5,766 nucleotides of DNA from Bacillota bacterium (GTDB taxonomy: Bacteria > Bacillota > Clostridia > Tissierellales > Sedimentibacteraceae). Shown here piece by piece: positions 1-5,389 of the stretch (position 1 is the first letter of the stretch; each line of letters begins with the position of its first letter). The stretch lies in contig JAFACY010000285.1 of NCBI GenBank assembly GCA_023425285.1, positions 1 to 5,766 on the forward strand, read 5' to 3'. Position numbers and translations under genes: made by a program. The notes under the pieces are model-generated. The model was not told the DNA's origin, searched no databases, and saw only the letters and a list, made by a program, of their open reading frames with translations.

Positions 1-306
1 GTAATTCAAAGCTTTTCAGATGCACTTTACGAGGGAATGGTATGGGTTAACGAGCATTCGGCTGAAGAGGTTGCAGAGGTTATAGCTCCTCAATTTCCTG
101 ATTCCGATAAAGAATTTATAGCAAAAATAGTTGAAACCTACAGAGATATCGGAGCATGGAATCCCGACCTGGTATTGGGAGAGGACGGTTACAACAGATT
201 GATCGACATAATGAAGACAGCAGGAGAAATAGAAGAAGGCGCACCCTATGATAAAATACAAACTCCGGATTTTGCAGCAAAAGCAAAGGAAAACTACGGT
301 AAATAA
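1..306 (+). CDS. ABC transporter substrate-binding protein, NMT1/THI5-like (SsuA/TauA type), C-terminal part
   Basis: The reading frame is open from base 1 and ends at TAA 304-306, so 101 C-terminal residues are visible and the start lies outside the window. The visible part is rich in helix-forming residues. It contains an A-L-Y-E-G...V-N-E-H-S-A-E-E-V-A-E stretch, then I-V-E-T-Y-R-D-I-G-A-W-N-P-D and G-Y-N-R-L-I-D-I-M. This pattern matches the last helices of periplasmic-binding-protein-like NMT1/THI5 proteins, where an 'i..y...g.w...p.i..e.y..l...m...G' segment is followed by a 'p.y..i.....a..A' tail. Proteins of this family bind a small ligand (sulfonate, taurine, nitrate, pyrimidine precursor or similar) outside the membrane and deliver it to an ABC permease; in Firmicutes they are usually lipid-anchored. 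The ligand cannot be told from this fragment. The gene is convergent with the minus-strand cluster and is followed after 6 bp by a hairpin terminator. Its permease and ATPase genes, if linked, must lie upstream of the window. Confidence 0.8.
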   Translation, partial: VIQSFSDALYEGMVWVNEHSAEEVAEVIAPQFPDSDKEFIAKIVETYRDIGAWNPDLVLGEDGYNRLIDIMKTAGEIEEGAPYDKIQTPDFAAKAKENYGK

Positions 307-312
307 GTAACA

Positions 313-367
313 AACCAAGAACCCGACCTCTTTAACGAAAACCGGGTTCTTGGTTATTTCTTTATTC
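313..367 (+). terminator. Rho-independent terminator of the transporter gene, possibly bidirectional
   Basis: A perfect 13-bp inverted repeat pairs AACCAAGAACCCG (313-325) with CGGGTTCTTGGTT (343-355) around a 17-nt loop. On the plus strand it is followed by a T-rich run (356-371, ATTTCTTTATTCTTTT). It starts 6 bp after the transporter stop codon. The minus-strand DUF2442-like gene ends at 362, so the same hairpin lies just beyond that stop too. The minus-side tail (TGTTACTTATTT) is less T-rich, so termination in that direction is likely weaker. The loop is longer than usual, but the stem is strong. Confidence 0.85.
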
Positions 368-610
368 TTTTATTGTTTGAATTGACAGCCATTGCAGAAC
401 TTCCTCCAAGGTAATCCGAGGACCGTCCTTCCAGAAAATACTATCTCCGTCGGTATCGGGCCGGGGCAATACCTCCAGATCTCTGAGACTGTCATAGCCC
501 TGATTTATTCTTGGTAAATGCCGGGTATCGAAAAGAATCAGATGTCCGTTACTTAGCTCAATATCCAGGGTCTGACCGTCAACAATATCAACTCTGGTTA
601 TTTGCAGCAT
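362..610 (-). CDS. Small DUF2442-like protein
   Basis: An 82-residue protein. ATG at 610-608 is chosen as the start because GAGG (622-619) sits 8 nt before it. A GTG at 619-617, in the same frame, would add three residues but lies inside that ribosome binding site. The sequence shows the DUF2442 pattern: an opening V-D-I-V-D-G strand, an 'L-S-N-G-H-L-I-L-F-D' segment (compare 'F.nG....fD' in the family), then a 'L-R-D-L' and a closing 'I-F-W-K-D-G-P-R-I-T-L-E-E-V' (compare 'i.W..g.dl.pe.l'). The biochemical function of DUF2442 proteins is not established to my knowledge; they are often found beside DUF4160 proteins, but no DUF4160 partner is visible here. No signal peptide or membrane segment is present, so it should be cytoplasmic. 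It is the third gene of the minus-strand series, 44 bp after the second SLH gene, and could be cotranscribed with it. Family assignment is by eye. Confidence 0.72.
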   Translation of the reverse strand: MLQITRVDIVDGQTLDIELSNGHLILFDTRHLPRINQGYDSLRDLEVLPRPDTDGDSIFWKDGPRITLEEVLQWLSIQTIKE

Positions 611-614
611 AAAA

Positions 615-622
615 CTCACCTC
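615..622 (-). promoter_or_regulatory. Ribosome binding site deciding the DUF2442-like start
   Basis: Read on the minus strand, GAGGTGAG (622-615) is followed by TTTT and ATG (610-608). The GAGG core is 8 nt from the ATG, which is ideal spacing. The alternative GTG start (619-617) overlaps this element and has no good Shine-Dalgarno of its own. Confidence 0.7.
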
Positions 623-635
623 ATTTCAGATTATT

Positions 636-648
636 TCAGAAATTTTTC
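636..648 (-). repeat. 13-bp copy of a sequence found upstream of the large SLH gene
   Basis: TCAGAAATTTTTC at 636-648 is identical to 5257-5269, which lies in the leader of the large SLH gene and overlaps the conserved upstream element there. It lies between the stop of the second SLH gene (655) and the ribosome binding site of the DUF2442-like gene. It may be a trace of the leader carried along by tandem duplication. The string is short and AT-rich, so chance remains possible. Confidence 0.4.
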
Positions 649-654
649 CTTATC

Positions 655-1200
655 CTATAATCCCATATATTCTATGAAGCGTTGGAGTACTGCCGCTATT
701 TCTGCTCTTGTGGCAGGTGCCTTCGGGTTGAAGTTGTTGCCTGGGTCCCCCTGCATTATGTTTGCATTTCTCATTATTTCGATTGCTTCCATTGCCCATG
801 GGCTTATGGCGCTGCCATCAGCAAAGGATTGTGCTCCTTCTCCAGAAGGAAGATAATATCTCATTGCCTTTACGAAATTAACCAGAATTACGGCTAATTC
901 TTCTCTTGTAACCGGATTATCCGGTGAGAAGTTATTATTTCCTGTTCCCCTTGTTATGTTGTTTATTAAGCTCCACTCCGCATATGGTCCGTAGTATGAT
1001 GACATATCAACATCATTGAAGCTGCCTGATGTGAAATCAAGTGCGTTTATACCCGCAAGCCTTCCAAGCGCCGTAATTAGCATACCCCTGTTCATACGGG
1101 CATCGGGAGAAAATTGTTCCGCTGAGGTTCCCGTCATTATACCTCTGTCATATACGAATTGGATGCTGTTAAGTGCCCAATGCGTTCCTACGTCATTCAA
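655..1200 (-). repeat. SLH-anchor duplication, copy A (paired with 2523-3068)
   Basis: This 546-bp segment encodes the last 181 residues of the smaller SLH protein and aligns without gaps to 2523-3068 at a constant offset of 1868 bp. By hand I count about 28 base differences before the alignment weakens near 1197, which is about 95% identity. At protein level 172 of 181 residues match. It is a long direct repeat, so it is a potential site of recombination that would fuse the two genes and delete about 1.87 kb. Confidence 0.93.
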
Positions 1201-2451
1201 AATTTCTCCCACAGGCTTTTTCACAGTTTCTGCCGACGGTGTCGGTACTGTTGGTACTGCCGGTGCTACAGGTCCCGATGAATTGTCGTTGTCGTCATCT
1301 TTATCTTTACCGCCTCCGTTGCTTCCGCCATTGTCATCATCTTCATCTGCATTGCCTCCGGAAATTCCGTATTCCTCAAGGATATTGTATAGAAAATCGT
1401 AAGCCTCAGTATAGAATGCCCCTAAAGTTTCCCAATCTCCATTGCTTATTGCATCTTCTTCAATTTCGTCTATATCGTCTTCACTTGGCCCAAAATATTT
1501 GTCACTAATTTCAATAAATGCTAGCGATAACTTAATTTGAATATCTTTAAAATCATCCATATCGATTTTACCGATTTGCAATCCAACGCTTATTCTATAA
1601 TTTGATAATAAATATACCCAATGCTTAAGTTGAGCATACTCCCATGCCTCATCTTTGAAAAAAGGCTTTGCAGCATCAGCAAGCTCATCCGAAGCAGCTT
1701 TGTACTCTTCAAGCAATTCATCAATTATAACTATTAAGCCGTCCAGATCCTTAAGATATTTACTTAAAAGACTTTCATCATCAAAATATTCTTTAAATTT
1801 TTCGCCCGTTTCCATGAATTCCTCTAATGCATCCTCTATCGCTGCTTCAAAATCATCCTCATCCCCAATCTCAACATAGGCTTTGGATTTGTCACTTAAA
1901 AATCCAATTATTTCATACGGAATCTGAATTTCTAAAGACTTAATAAAAAGCTCCATGATAGTCTCTATAAACTCTTTGTCTATTATGGTAAGTTCAAATG
2001 GCTCGGATGTTACACTGCGCAAGCTTTCATCTGTGATGGTCAATGTCAACTCTGTGGTTCCCGCTACGGTAGCAGTATTTCCCGCCAGTTCAAAGGTACC
2101 TTTACCTTCAGCATCAATATTAACCGTAGTATCCTCCATGCTTACCCCCGTGGGCAGATTGTCAACAGTTGCGCCGTAAGTTCCTTCACTGATATTCTCA
2201 GTTTCCAACCTATATGTTACGTGACTGAACATCCCCTTATCAGCACTTTCCACTCCTTCATACAATACACCTTCCTGAGTTCCTACGGTTATGGCTGCTC
2301 CGGTGGTTAACGTACTTATTACATACGGCTTCACAGTCTGAGTGATAGTATCATCCGATTTCCCTGTTTCGGCATACGCCGTTACCGGCAGCATGGTTAT
2401 AAGCATGCATACTGCCAATATTAAACTGATTCGTTTCCTTGCTTGTTTCAT
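655..2451 (-). CDS. Secreted SLH-domain surface protein with Ig-like and helical cargo
   Basis: A 598-residue exported protein predicted to sit on the cell wall. Residues 1-27 are a signal peptide: basic start (K-Q-A-R-K-R), hydrophobic core, and an A-Y-A cleavage site before E28. Residues about 50-157 look like a beta-sandwich of a kind seen in Clostridial surface proteins, with the hallmark N-L-P-T-G-V and L-A-G-N-T-A-T-V-A-G-T-T-E-L-T-L-T-I segments. Residues about 158-362 are acidic and helical, without a family I recognise. Residues 363-417 form a linker, first D/N/G-rich, then P/V/T-rich. Residues 418-598 are three SLH domains starting near 418, 478 and 543, which bind secondary cell wall polymers in this family. 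The TRAE-type motif is M-N-R-G in the first, T-R-E-E in the second and T-R-A-E in the third. The ATG is supported by AAGGAGG 9 nt upstream. The gene follows its larger paralogue by 71 bp, with no visible terminator between. The cargo function is unknown. Confidence 0.93.
   Translation of the reverse strand: MKQARKRISLILAVCMLITMLPVTAYAETGKSDDTITQTVKPYVISTLTTGAAITVGTQEGVLYEGVESADKGMFSHVTYRLETENISEGTYGATVDNLPTGVSMEDTTVNIDAEGKGTFELAGNTATVAGTTELTLTITDESLRSVTSEPFELTIIDKEFIETIMELFIKSLEIQIPYEIIGFLSDKSKAYVEIGDEDDFEAAIEDALEEFMETGEKFKEYFDDESLLSKYLKDLDGLIVIIDELLEEYKAASDELADAAKPFFKDEAWEYAQLKHWVYLLSNYRISVGLQIGKIDMDDFKDIQIKLSLAFIEISDKYFGPSEDDIDEIEEDAISNGDWETLGAFYTEAYDFLYNILEEYGISGGNADEDDDNGGSNGGGKDKDDDNDNSSGPVAPAVPTVPTPSAETVKKPVGEILNDVGTHWALNSIQFVYDRGIMTGTSAEQFSPDARMNRGMLITALGRLAGINALDFTSGSFNDVDMSSYYGPYAEWSLINNITRGTGNNNFSPDNPVTREELAVILVNFVKAMRYYLPSGEGAQSFADGSAISPWAMEAIEIMRNANIMQGDPGNNFNPKAPATRAEIAAVLQRFIEYMGL
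2371..2416 (-). repeat. Signal-peptide duplication, copy A (paired with 5121-5166)
   Basis: This 46-bp stretch encodes the second half of the signal peptide and the A-Y-A cleavage site. It matches 5121-5166 with only two differences (C/T changes). The DNA on the mature-protein side shows no similarity, so conservation stops at the signal cleavage site. Confidence 0.85.
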
Positions 2452-2460
2452 TGTTATATA

Positions 2461-2468
2461 TCCTCCTT
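2461..2468 (-). promoter_or_regulatory. Strong ribosome binding site of the smaller SLH gene
   Basis: On the minus strand, AAGGAGGA (2468-2461) precedes the ATG at 2451 by 9 nt. The surrounding leader (AAAATAAGGAGGATATATAA) is almost the same as that of the larger SLH gene. Confidence 0.85.
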
Positions 2469-2497
2469 ATTTTATATTTGTCTGAACATTTTATATA

Positions 2498-2515
2498 TTT
2501 TGAGGATAACAGAAA
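2498..2515 (-). promoter_or_regulatory. Conserved 18-bp upstream element, copy A
   Basis: On the minus strand this reads TTTCTGTTATCCTCAAAA, 17/18 identical to the element at 5246-5263 before the other SLH gene. It lies 46 nt before the ATG, and it begins only 8 bp after the stop codon of the upstream SLH gene. AT-rich DNA (TATATAAAATG) follows and could supply a -10 box, but I see no convincing -35. It may be a promoter part, a regulator site, or simply a leader kept by duplication. Confidence 0.5.
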
Positions 2516-2522
2516 AACTTTC

Positions 2523-3068
2523 CTATAATCCCATATATTCTATGAAGCGCTGGAGTACTGCCGCTATTTCTGCTCTTGTGGCAGGAGCCTTCGGGTTGAA
2601 ATTGTTGCCTGGGTCCCCCTGCATTATGTTTGCATTTCTCATTATTTCGATTGCCTCCATTGCCCATGGACTGATGGTGCTGCCATCAGCAAAGGATTGT
2701 GCTCCTTCTCCCGAAGGAAGATAATATCCCATTGCTTTTGCGAAATTAACCAGAATTACTGCTAATTCTTCTCTCATAACCGGATTGTCCGGTGAGAAGT
2801 TGTTGCTGCCTGTTCCCCTTGTTATGTTGTTTCTTAAGCTCCACTCCGCATATGGTCCGTAGTATGATGATATATCAACATCATTGAAGCTGCCTGATGT
2901 GAAATCAAGTGAGTTTATACCCGCAAGCCTTCCAAGCGCCGTGATTAGCATACCCCTGTTCATACGGGCATCGGGAGAGAATTGCTCCCCTGAGGTTCCC
3001 GTCATTATGCCTCTGTCATATACGAATTGGATGCTGTTAAGTGCCCAATGTGTTCCTACGTCATTCAG
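2523..3068 (-). repeat. SLH-anchor duplication, copy B (paired with 655-1200)
   Basis: Encodes residues 713-893 of the larger SLH protein and aligns without gaps to 655-1200. The nine residue differences include T to M in the second SLH motif and I to R nearby. Similarity continues a few bases past the stop codon (TTATAGGA on the minus strand in both), so the duplicated unit included some 3' flank. Confidence 0.93.
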
Positions 3069-5204
3069 CATCTGTTCTACAGGCTTTTTAGAAGTTTCTG
3101 CCGGAGGTGCCGGTACTGTTGGTGCAGCAGGAGATGTATCCTTGTCTTTGCTGCCTCCATTGCTTCCGCTATTGTTGTTATCATCGTCTTTGCCACCGGA
3201 AGTAACAGGAACTATTTTAACATACTTGCTTGCGGTGAAGGTTGCAGCAGCAGGACTTGTTACTTCTTTGGCTGAAGCTTTGCTATCTCCCGCATAAACC
3301 TTGTAATTATAACCTGAAGCAAATGCCGGTGCTTTGTTGAATGCATAATTATCCGCATCCAATTCATCAAAGCTTTCGGCTGTAACAGTACCTCCGCTGA
3401 TTTTAATTGTGTCACCGTACAGACCATTTGATACAATTGAGGATAGAATCAAATTCCCGCTTATAATCTCTAGGGTTCCCCCGCTTGCTTTCAGACAACA
3501 AGCTTCATGTCCGCCATGCTCTTTAATTGTTATAGTACCTGTTGTATCAATGGTAATATCTTTAGCTGAGATTCCTTGGGTGTAATCATAAATCGTCAGG
3601 CTTCCGCTGCCTTTTACGGTTATCTTATTATAAGAGATGATACCGTACAAAACATTATAATACGTATCTTCACCTTGAGCTGCAGGCTTATTGCCTATCT
3701 GACTGCTGCCTTTCAGCTCTATGGTCAGATTTTCAATTCCGCCGTACACATCAACTGCAGCAAAAATATAGTCTTCGTCTGTTGGGTTATCAATTACTGC
3801 TATTTTAGCATTATCGAGAGTGAGGATATCTTTTATCGGATCATAGCTGACTTTACCTCTTATTGTCCCTCCGGTGATATTTTTATGATTAGCTTCTGTA
3901 ACCTCAACGCCGCCAACGGTCATGCCATAATGCCCTTCCGGAATTACTCTGACATAAAAATACTCAGTTTCCGCATAAAGTACTCCTTCGGCACTTAGCT
4001 TACAACAAAATTCATACTCTCCTACAGCTAAACTATTTGATATTGTTAAAGTACTATCGGTTTCACCTTCAATTTTTACAGGTAAATAATCCCACTCATC
4101 ATATTCTTCATACCATACTTCTTTGTATTCATACCATTGATAAGCAACCGGCTTGCCGTTGGTTGCTGCAGCTTCTACATGCAGCTCGCAGGCTGAGCCT
4201 TCCGTAATTGTTATATTGCGCGGCGACCTGTCAGTTATGTTTATTCCTTCCTTTGAAAAAACATTACCGTTCAAGACATACAAGCCCGCTGTCAAGCCAT
4301 TTTCGGAAATTTCATCATACCGGAAGCCCACTGTAACATCGTCAGATGTCAGCACCGTTCCCCGATCACTAAGCTTGCCCTCCATACCCTTGACAATTGT
4401 ATATTCATCAAAGTAAATACCACTGCCTTCGTCTGCATTCAAGGTGCCGGAGCGAAGTTCCAATGATGAATTTTCATCATAAGAACTATAATTATAAATA
4501 CCTTCGTTATCACCTGTGCCTTCACTTATATTAAGCTCACCGCCGTTTATGAGGATACTGCCATAATTAGTAATACCATAGTCATAAAAATTATTGACAT
4601 TCACCTCTCCGCCATCGTTGATGCTTAAAGTGTAGCCGTGTGATATATGTATCTGTGAATATGATGCAGGTGAATTCAAATTGATGACAGCTCCATCTCC
4701 TACAGTGATATTCAAATAAGCCAAGCCCCCATAGCTTGATATGTTTTCAATGTTAACTGTAATGTTCTCAAGCATTAGGGTGCCAACAGTTTCACCATCA
4801 AGGTAATTTGAAAAGTCCGAAATACCATCCCCATCAAAGTCACTCTTTTCAATATTTACAATACCACCGCCATTGATGGTTAAGGTTTTGCCATTAACCT
4901 CAATTTCTCCTATATCGTGGTGGCCTACATCAATAATATCAAGTTTTTCTCCTTCCGGTATCACTAAGGTATGTCCTGCTCCCATGGTAACTTCACTTTT
5001 TAGCTCAATACTTCCGGTAAGTTTAATAGCCGAAGAGGTGGTGCTTTGCAGTGCATTTATTAATTCCCACTCACTGTTGACATTTACAACCGGAAGTGCT
5101 TCGGAACCTTCGTCCCCCGCGGCATACGCCGTCACCGGCAGCATGGTTATAAGCATGCATATTGCCAGCAGCAGGCTGCCTGCTCTTTTCATTGCTTTTT
5201 TCAT
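2523..5204 (-). CDS. Large secreted SLH-domain surface protein with beta-helix, Ig-like and carbohydrate-binding-like cargo
   Basis: An 893-residue exported protein. Residues 1-28 are a signal peptide ending in A-Y-A. Residues about 36-310 repeat short strands with I-N-G-G-G, I-N-D-G-G-E and I-N-G-G-E-L turns, typical of a right-handed beta-helix of the pectate-lyase type. Inside it, residues 122-130 form a D-x-D-x-D-G-x-x-D calcium-loop motif. Residues about 325-421 look Ig-like, with C339, A-Y-Q-W (354-357), S-T-L-T-I and C400/C401 as likely disulfide partners. Residues about 425-612 form a second beta-helix resembling the Cthe_2159-type carbohydrate-binding family (I-T-V-K-G-S-G-S-L-T-I, then G-I-S-A-K-D-I-T-I). 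Residues 667-712 are a D/N/G then P-rich linker, and 713-893 are three SLH domains. In the second SLH domain the T of T-R-E-E is M810. No catalytic residues are identifiable, so adhesion or polysaccharide binding is more likely than enzymatic cleavage, but this is inference. ATG 5204 has AAGGAGG 10 nt upstream. It is the first gene of the minus-strand series. Confidence 0.92.
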   Translation of the reverse strand: MKKAMKRAGSLLLAICMLITMLPVTAYAAGDEGSEALPVVNVNSEWELINALQSTTSSAIKLTGSIELKSEVTMGAGHTLVIPEGEKLDIIDVGHHDIGEIEVNGKTLTINGGGIVNIEKSDFDGDGISDFSNYLDGETVGTLMLENITVNIENISSYGGLAYLNITVGDGAVINLNSPASYSQIHISHGYTLSINDGGEVNVNNFYDYGITNYGSILINGGELNISEGTGDNEGIYNYSSYDENSSLELRSGTLNADEGSGIYFDEYTIVKGMEGKLSDRGTVLTSDDVTVGFRYDEISENGLTAGLYVLNGNVFSKEGINITDRSPRNITITEGSACELHVEAAATNGKPVAYQWYEYKEVWYEEYDEWDYLPVKIEGETDSTLTISNSLAVGEYEFCCKLSAEGVLYAETEYFYVRVIPEGHYGMTVGGVEVTEANHKNITGGTIRGKVSYDPIKDILTLDNAKIAVIDNPTDEDYIFAAVDVYGGIENLTIELKGSSQIGNKPAAQGEDTYYNVLYGIISYNKITVKGSGSLTIYDYTQGISAKDITIDTTGTITIKEHGGHEACCLKASGGTLEIISGNLILSSIVSNGLYGDTIKISGGTVTAESFDELDADNYAFNKAPAFASGYNYKVYAGDSKASAKEVTSPAAATFTASKYVKIVPVTSGGKDDDNNNSGSNGGSKDKDTSPAAPTVPAPPAETSKKPVEQMLNDVGTHWALNSIQFVYDRGIMTGTSGEQFSPDARMNRGMLITALGRLAGINSLDFTSGSFNDVDISSYYGPYAEWSLRNNITRGTGSNNFSPDNPVMREELAVILVNFAKAMGYYLPSGEGAQSFADGSTISPWAMEAIEIMRNANIMQGDPGNNFNPKAPATRAEIAAVLQRFIEYMGL
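5121..5166 (-). repeat. Signal-peptide duplication, copy B (paired with 2371-2416)
   Basis: 44 of 46 bases match 2371-2416. Together with the shared leader and the shared SLH end, this shows that the two genes are paralogues whose ends are conserved and whose middles are not. Confidence 0.85.
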
Positions 5205-5214
5205 TATTATATAT

Positions 5215-5221
5215 CCTCCTT
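5215..5221 (-). promoter_or_regulatory. Strong ribosome binding site of the large SLH gene
   Basis: On the minus strand, AAGGAGG (5221-5215) lies 10 nt before the ATG at 5204. A second in-frame ATG at 5192 would leave no good Shine-Dalgarno spacing and would shorten the basic end of the signal peptide, so 5204 is preferred. Confidence 0.85.
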
Positions 5222-5245
5222 ATTTTATTATTGATTATTTATTAT

Positions 5246-5263
5246 TTTTGAGGATATCAGAAA
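5246..5263 (-). promoter_or_regulatory. Conserved 18-bp upstream element, copy B
   Basis: On the minus strand this reads TTTCTGATATCCTCAAAA, 17/18 identical to 2515-2498. It lies 41 nt before the large SLH gene's ATG and just downstream (in the sense of that gene) of the inverted repeat at 5266-5282. Very AT-rich DNA separates it from the ribosome binding site. No consensus sigma-A promoter is clear, so the role is open. Confidence 0.5.
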
Positions 5264-5265
5264 TT

Positions 5266-5282
5266 TTTCACATTGTGTGAAA
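5266..5282. promoter_or_regulatory. Perfect 7-bp dyad, candidate operator
   Basis: TTTCACA, TTG, TGTGAAA: perfect 7-bp arms around a 3-bp centre, in the divergent region between the large SLH gene and the response regulator. The arms are short for a terminator, and it lies upstream of both genes, so a protein-binding site is the likelier reading. TTTCACA-type dyads resemble binding sites of several bacterial regulators, but no regulator can be named from this alone. Confidence 0.5.
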
Positions 5283-5300
5283 GGTTAAGAAATCTTGACC
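5283..5300. promoter_or_regulatory. Second dyad, directly abutting the first
   Basis: GGTTAAGA, AA, TCTTGACC: 8-bp arms with one mismatch (7/8) around a 2-bp centre. It begins at the very next base after the dyad at 5266-5282, giving 35 bp of back-to-back symmetry. OmpR-type regulators usually bind direct repeats, so a dyad may point to another factor. Together the two could also form a cruciform or an RNA structure. Confidence 0.42.
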
Positions 5301-5344
5301 GTTTGTTATAAAAAAATTTTTTCATTTCTTTTTCGAGTGGAATA

Positions 5345-5353
5345 TGGTAAAAT
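5345..5353 (+). promoter_or_regulatory. Possible extended -10 promoter of the response regulator gene
   Basis: TGG followed by TAAAAT (5348-5353) fits a TGn-extended -10 box. The -35 region at normal spacing (TTTCTT, 5325-5330) is poor, which extended -10 promoters can tolerate. It would leave a leader of about 30 nt before the GTG start. The region is AT-rich, so this is a modest prediction. Confidence 0.35.
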
Positions 5354-5389
5354 TATGCTGATAAATTGTTGATAATTGGGGGTAACGTC

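Larger units (their letters stand above)
5205..5389. other. Divergent intergenic control region
   Basis: These 185 bp separate the minus-strand SLH series from the plus-strand response regulator. In order they hold the SLH ribosome binding site, AT-rich spacer, the conserved 18-bp element, two abutting dyads, an A7T6 tract (about 5310-5322) likely to bend DNA, the possible extended -10, and GGGGG (5378-5382) 7 nt before the GTG start. Promoters for both directions must lie here unless transcription enters from outside. Confidence 0.75.

Noticed and set aside
608..619. GTG at 619-617 as start of the DUF2442-like gene
   Set aside because: This codon is part of the GAGGTGAG ribosome binding site for the ATG at 610-608, which has ideal spacing.
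602..856. Plus-strand open frame with a hydrophobic segment, nearly repeated at 2443-2724
   Set aside because: It is the antisense of the duplicated SLH region. Its similarity to the second copy is explained by the repeat, and neither has a ribosome binding site. The same holds for the other plus-strand frames inside the SLH genes.
1281..1350. Near-trinucleotide repeats as a CRISPR or non-coding repeat array
   Set aside because: They are in frame and code for a D/N/G/K linker; there are no constant repeats with unique spacers.
2379..2451. Possible lipoprotein signal (L-A-V-C and L-A-I-C in the signal peptides)
   Set aside because: The residue before Cys is V or I rather than G, A or S, and the Cys lies inside the hydrophobic core. 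An A-Y-A signal peptidase I site follows at the right place.
655..3068. Direct repeats as ends of an insertion sequence or transposon
   Set aside because: The repeats are coding (SLH domains), have no terminal inverted repeats, and no transposase is present between them.
5295..5312. TTGACC (5295-5300) and TATAAA (5307-5312) as a promoter for the response regulator
   Set aside because: The two boxes are only 6 bp apart, far from the usual 17, and nothing like a -10 box lies 16-18 bp after TTGACC.
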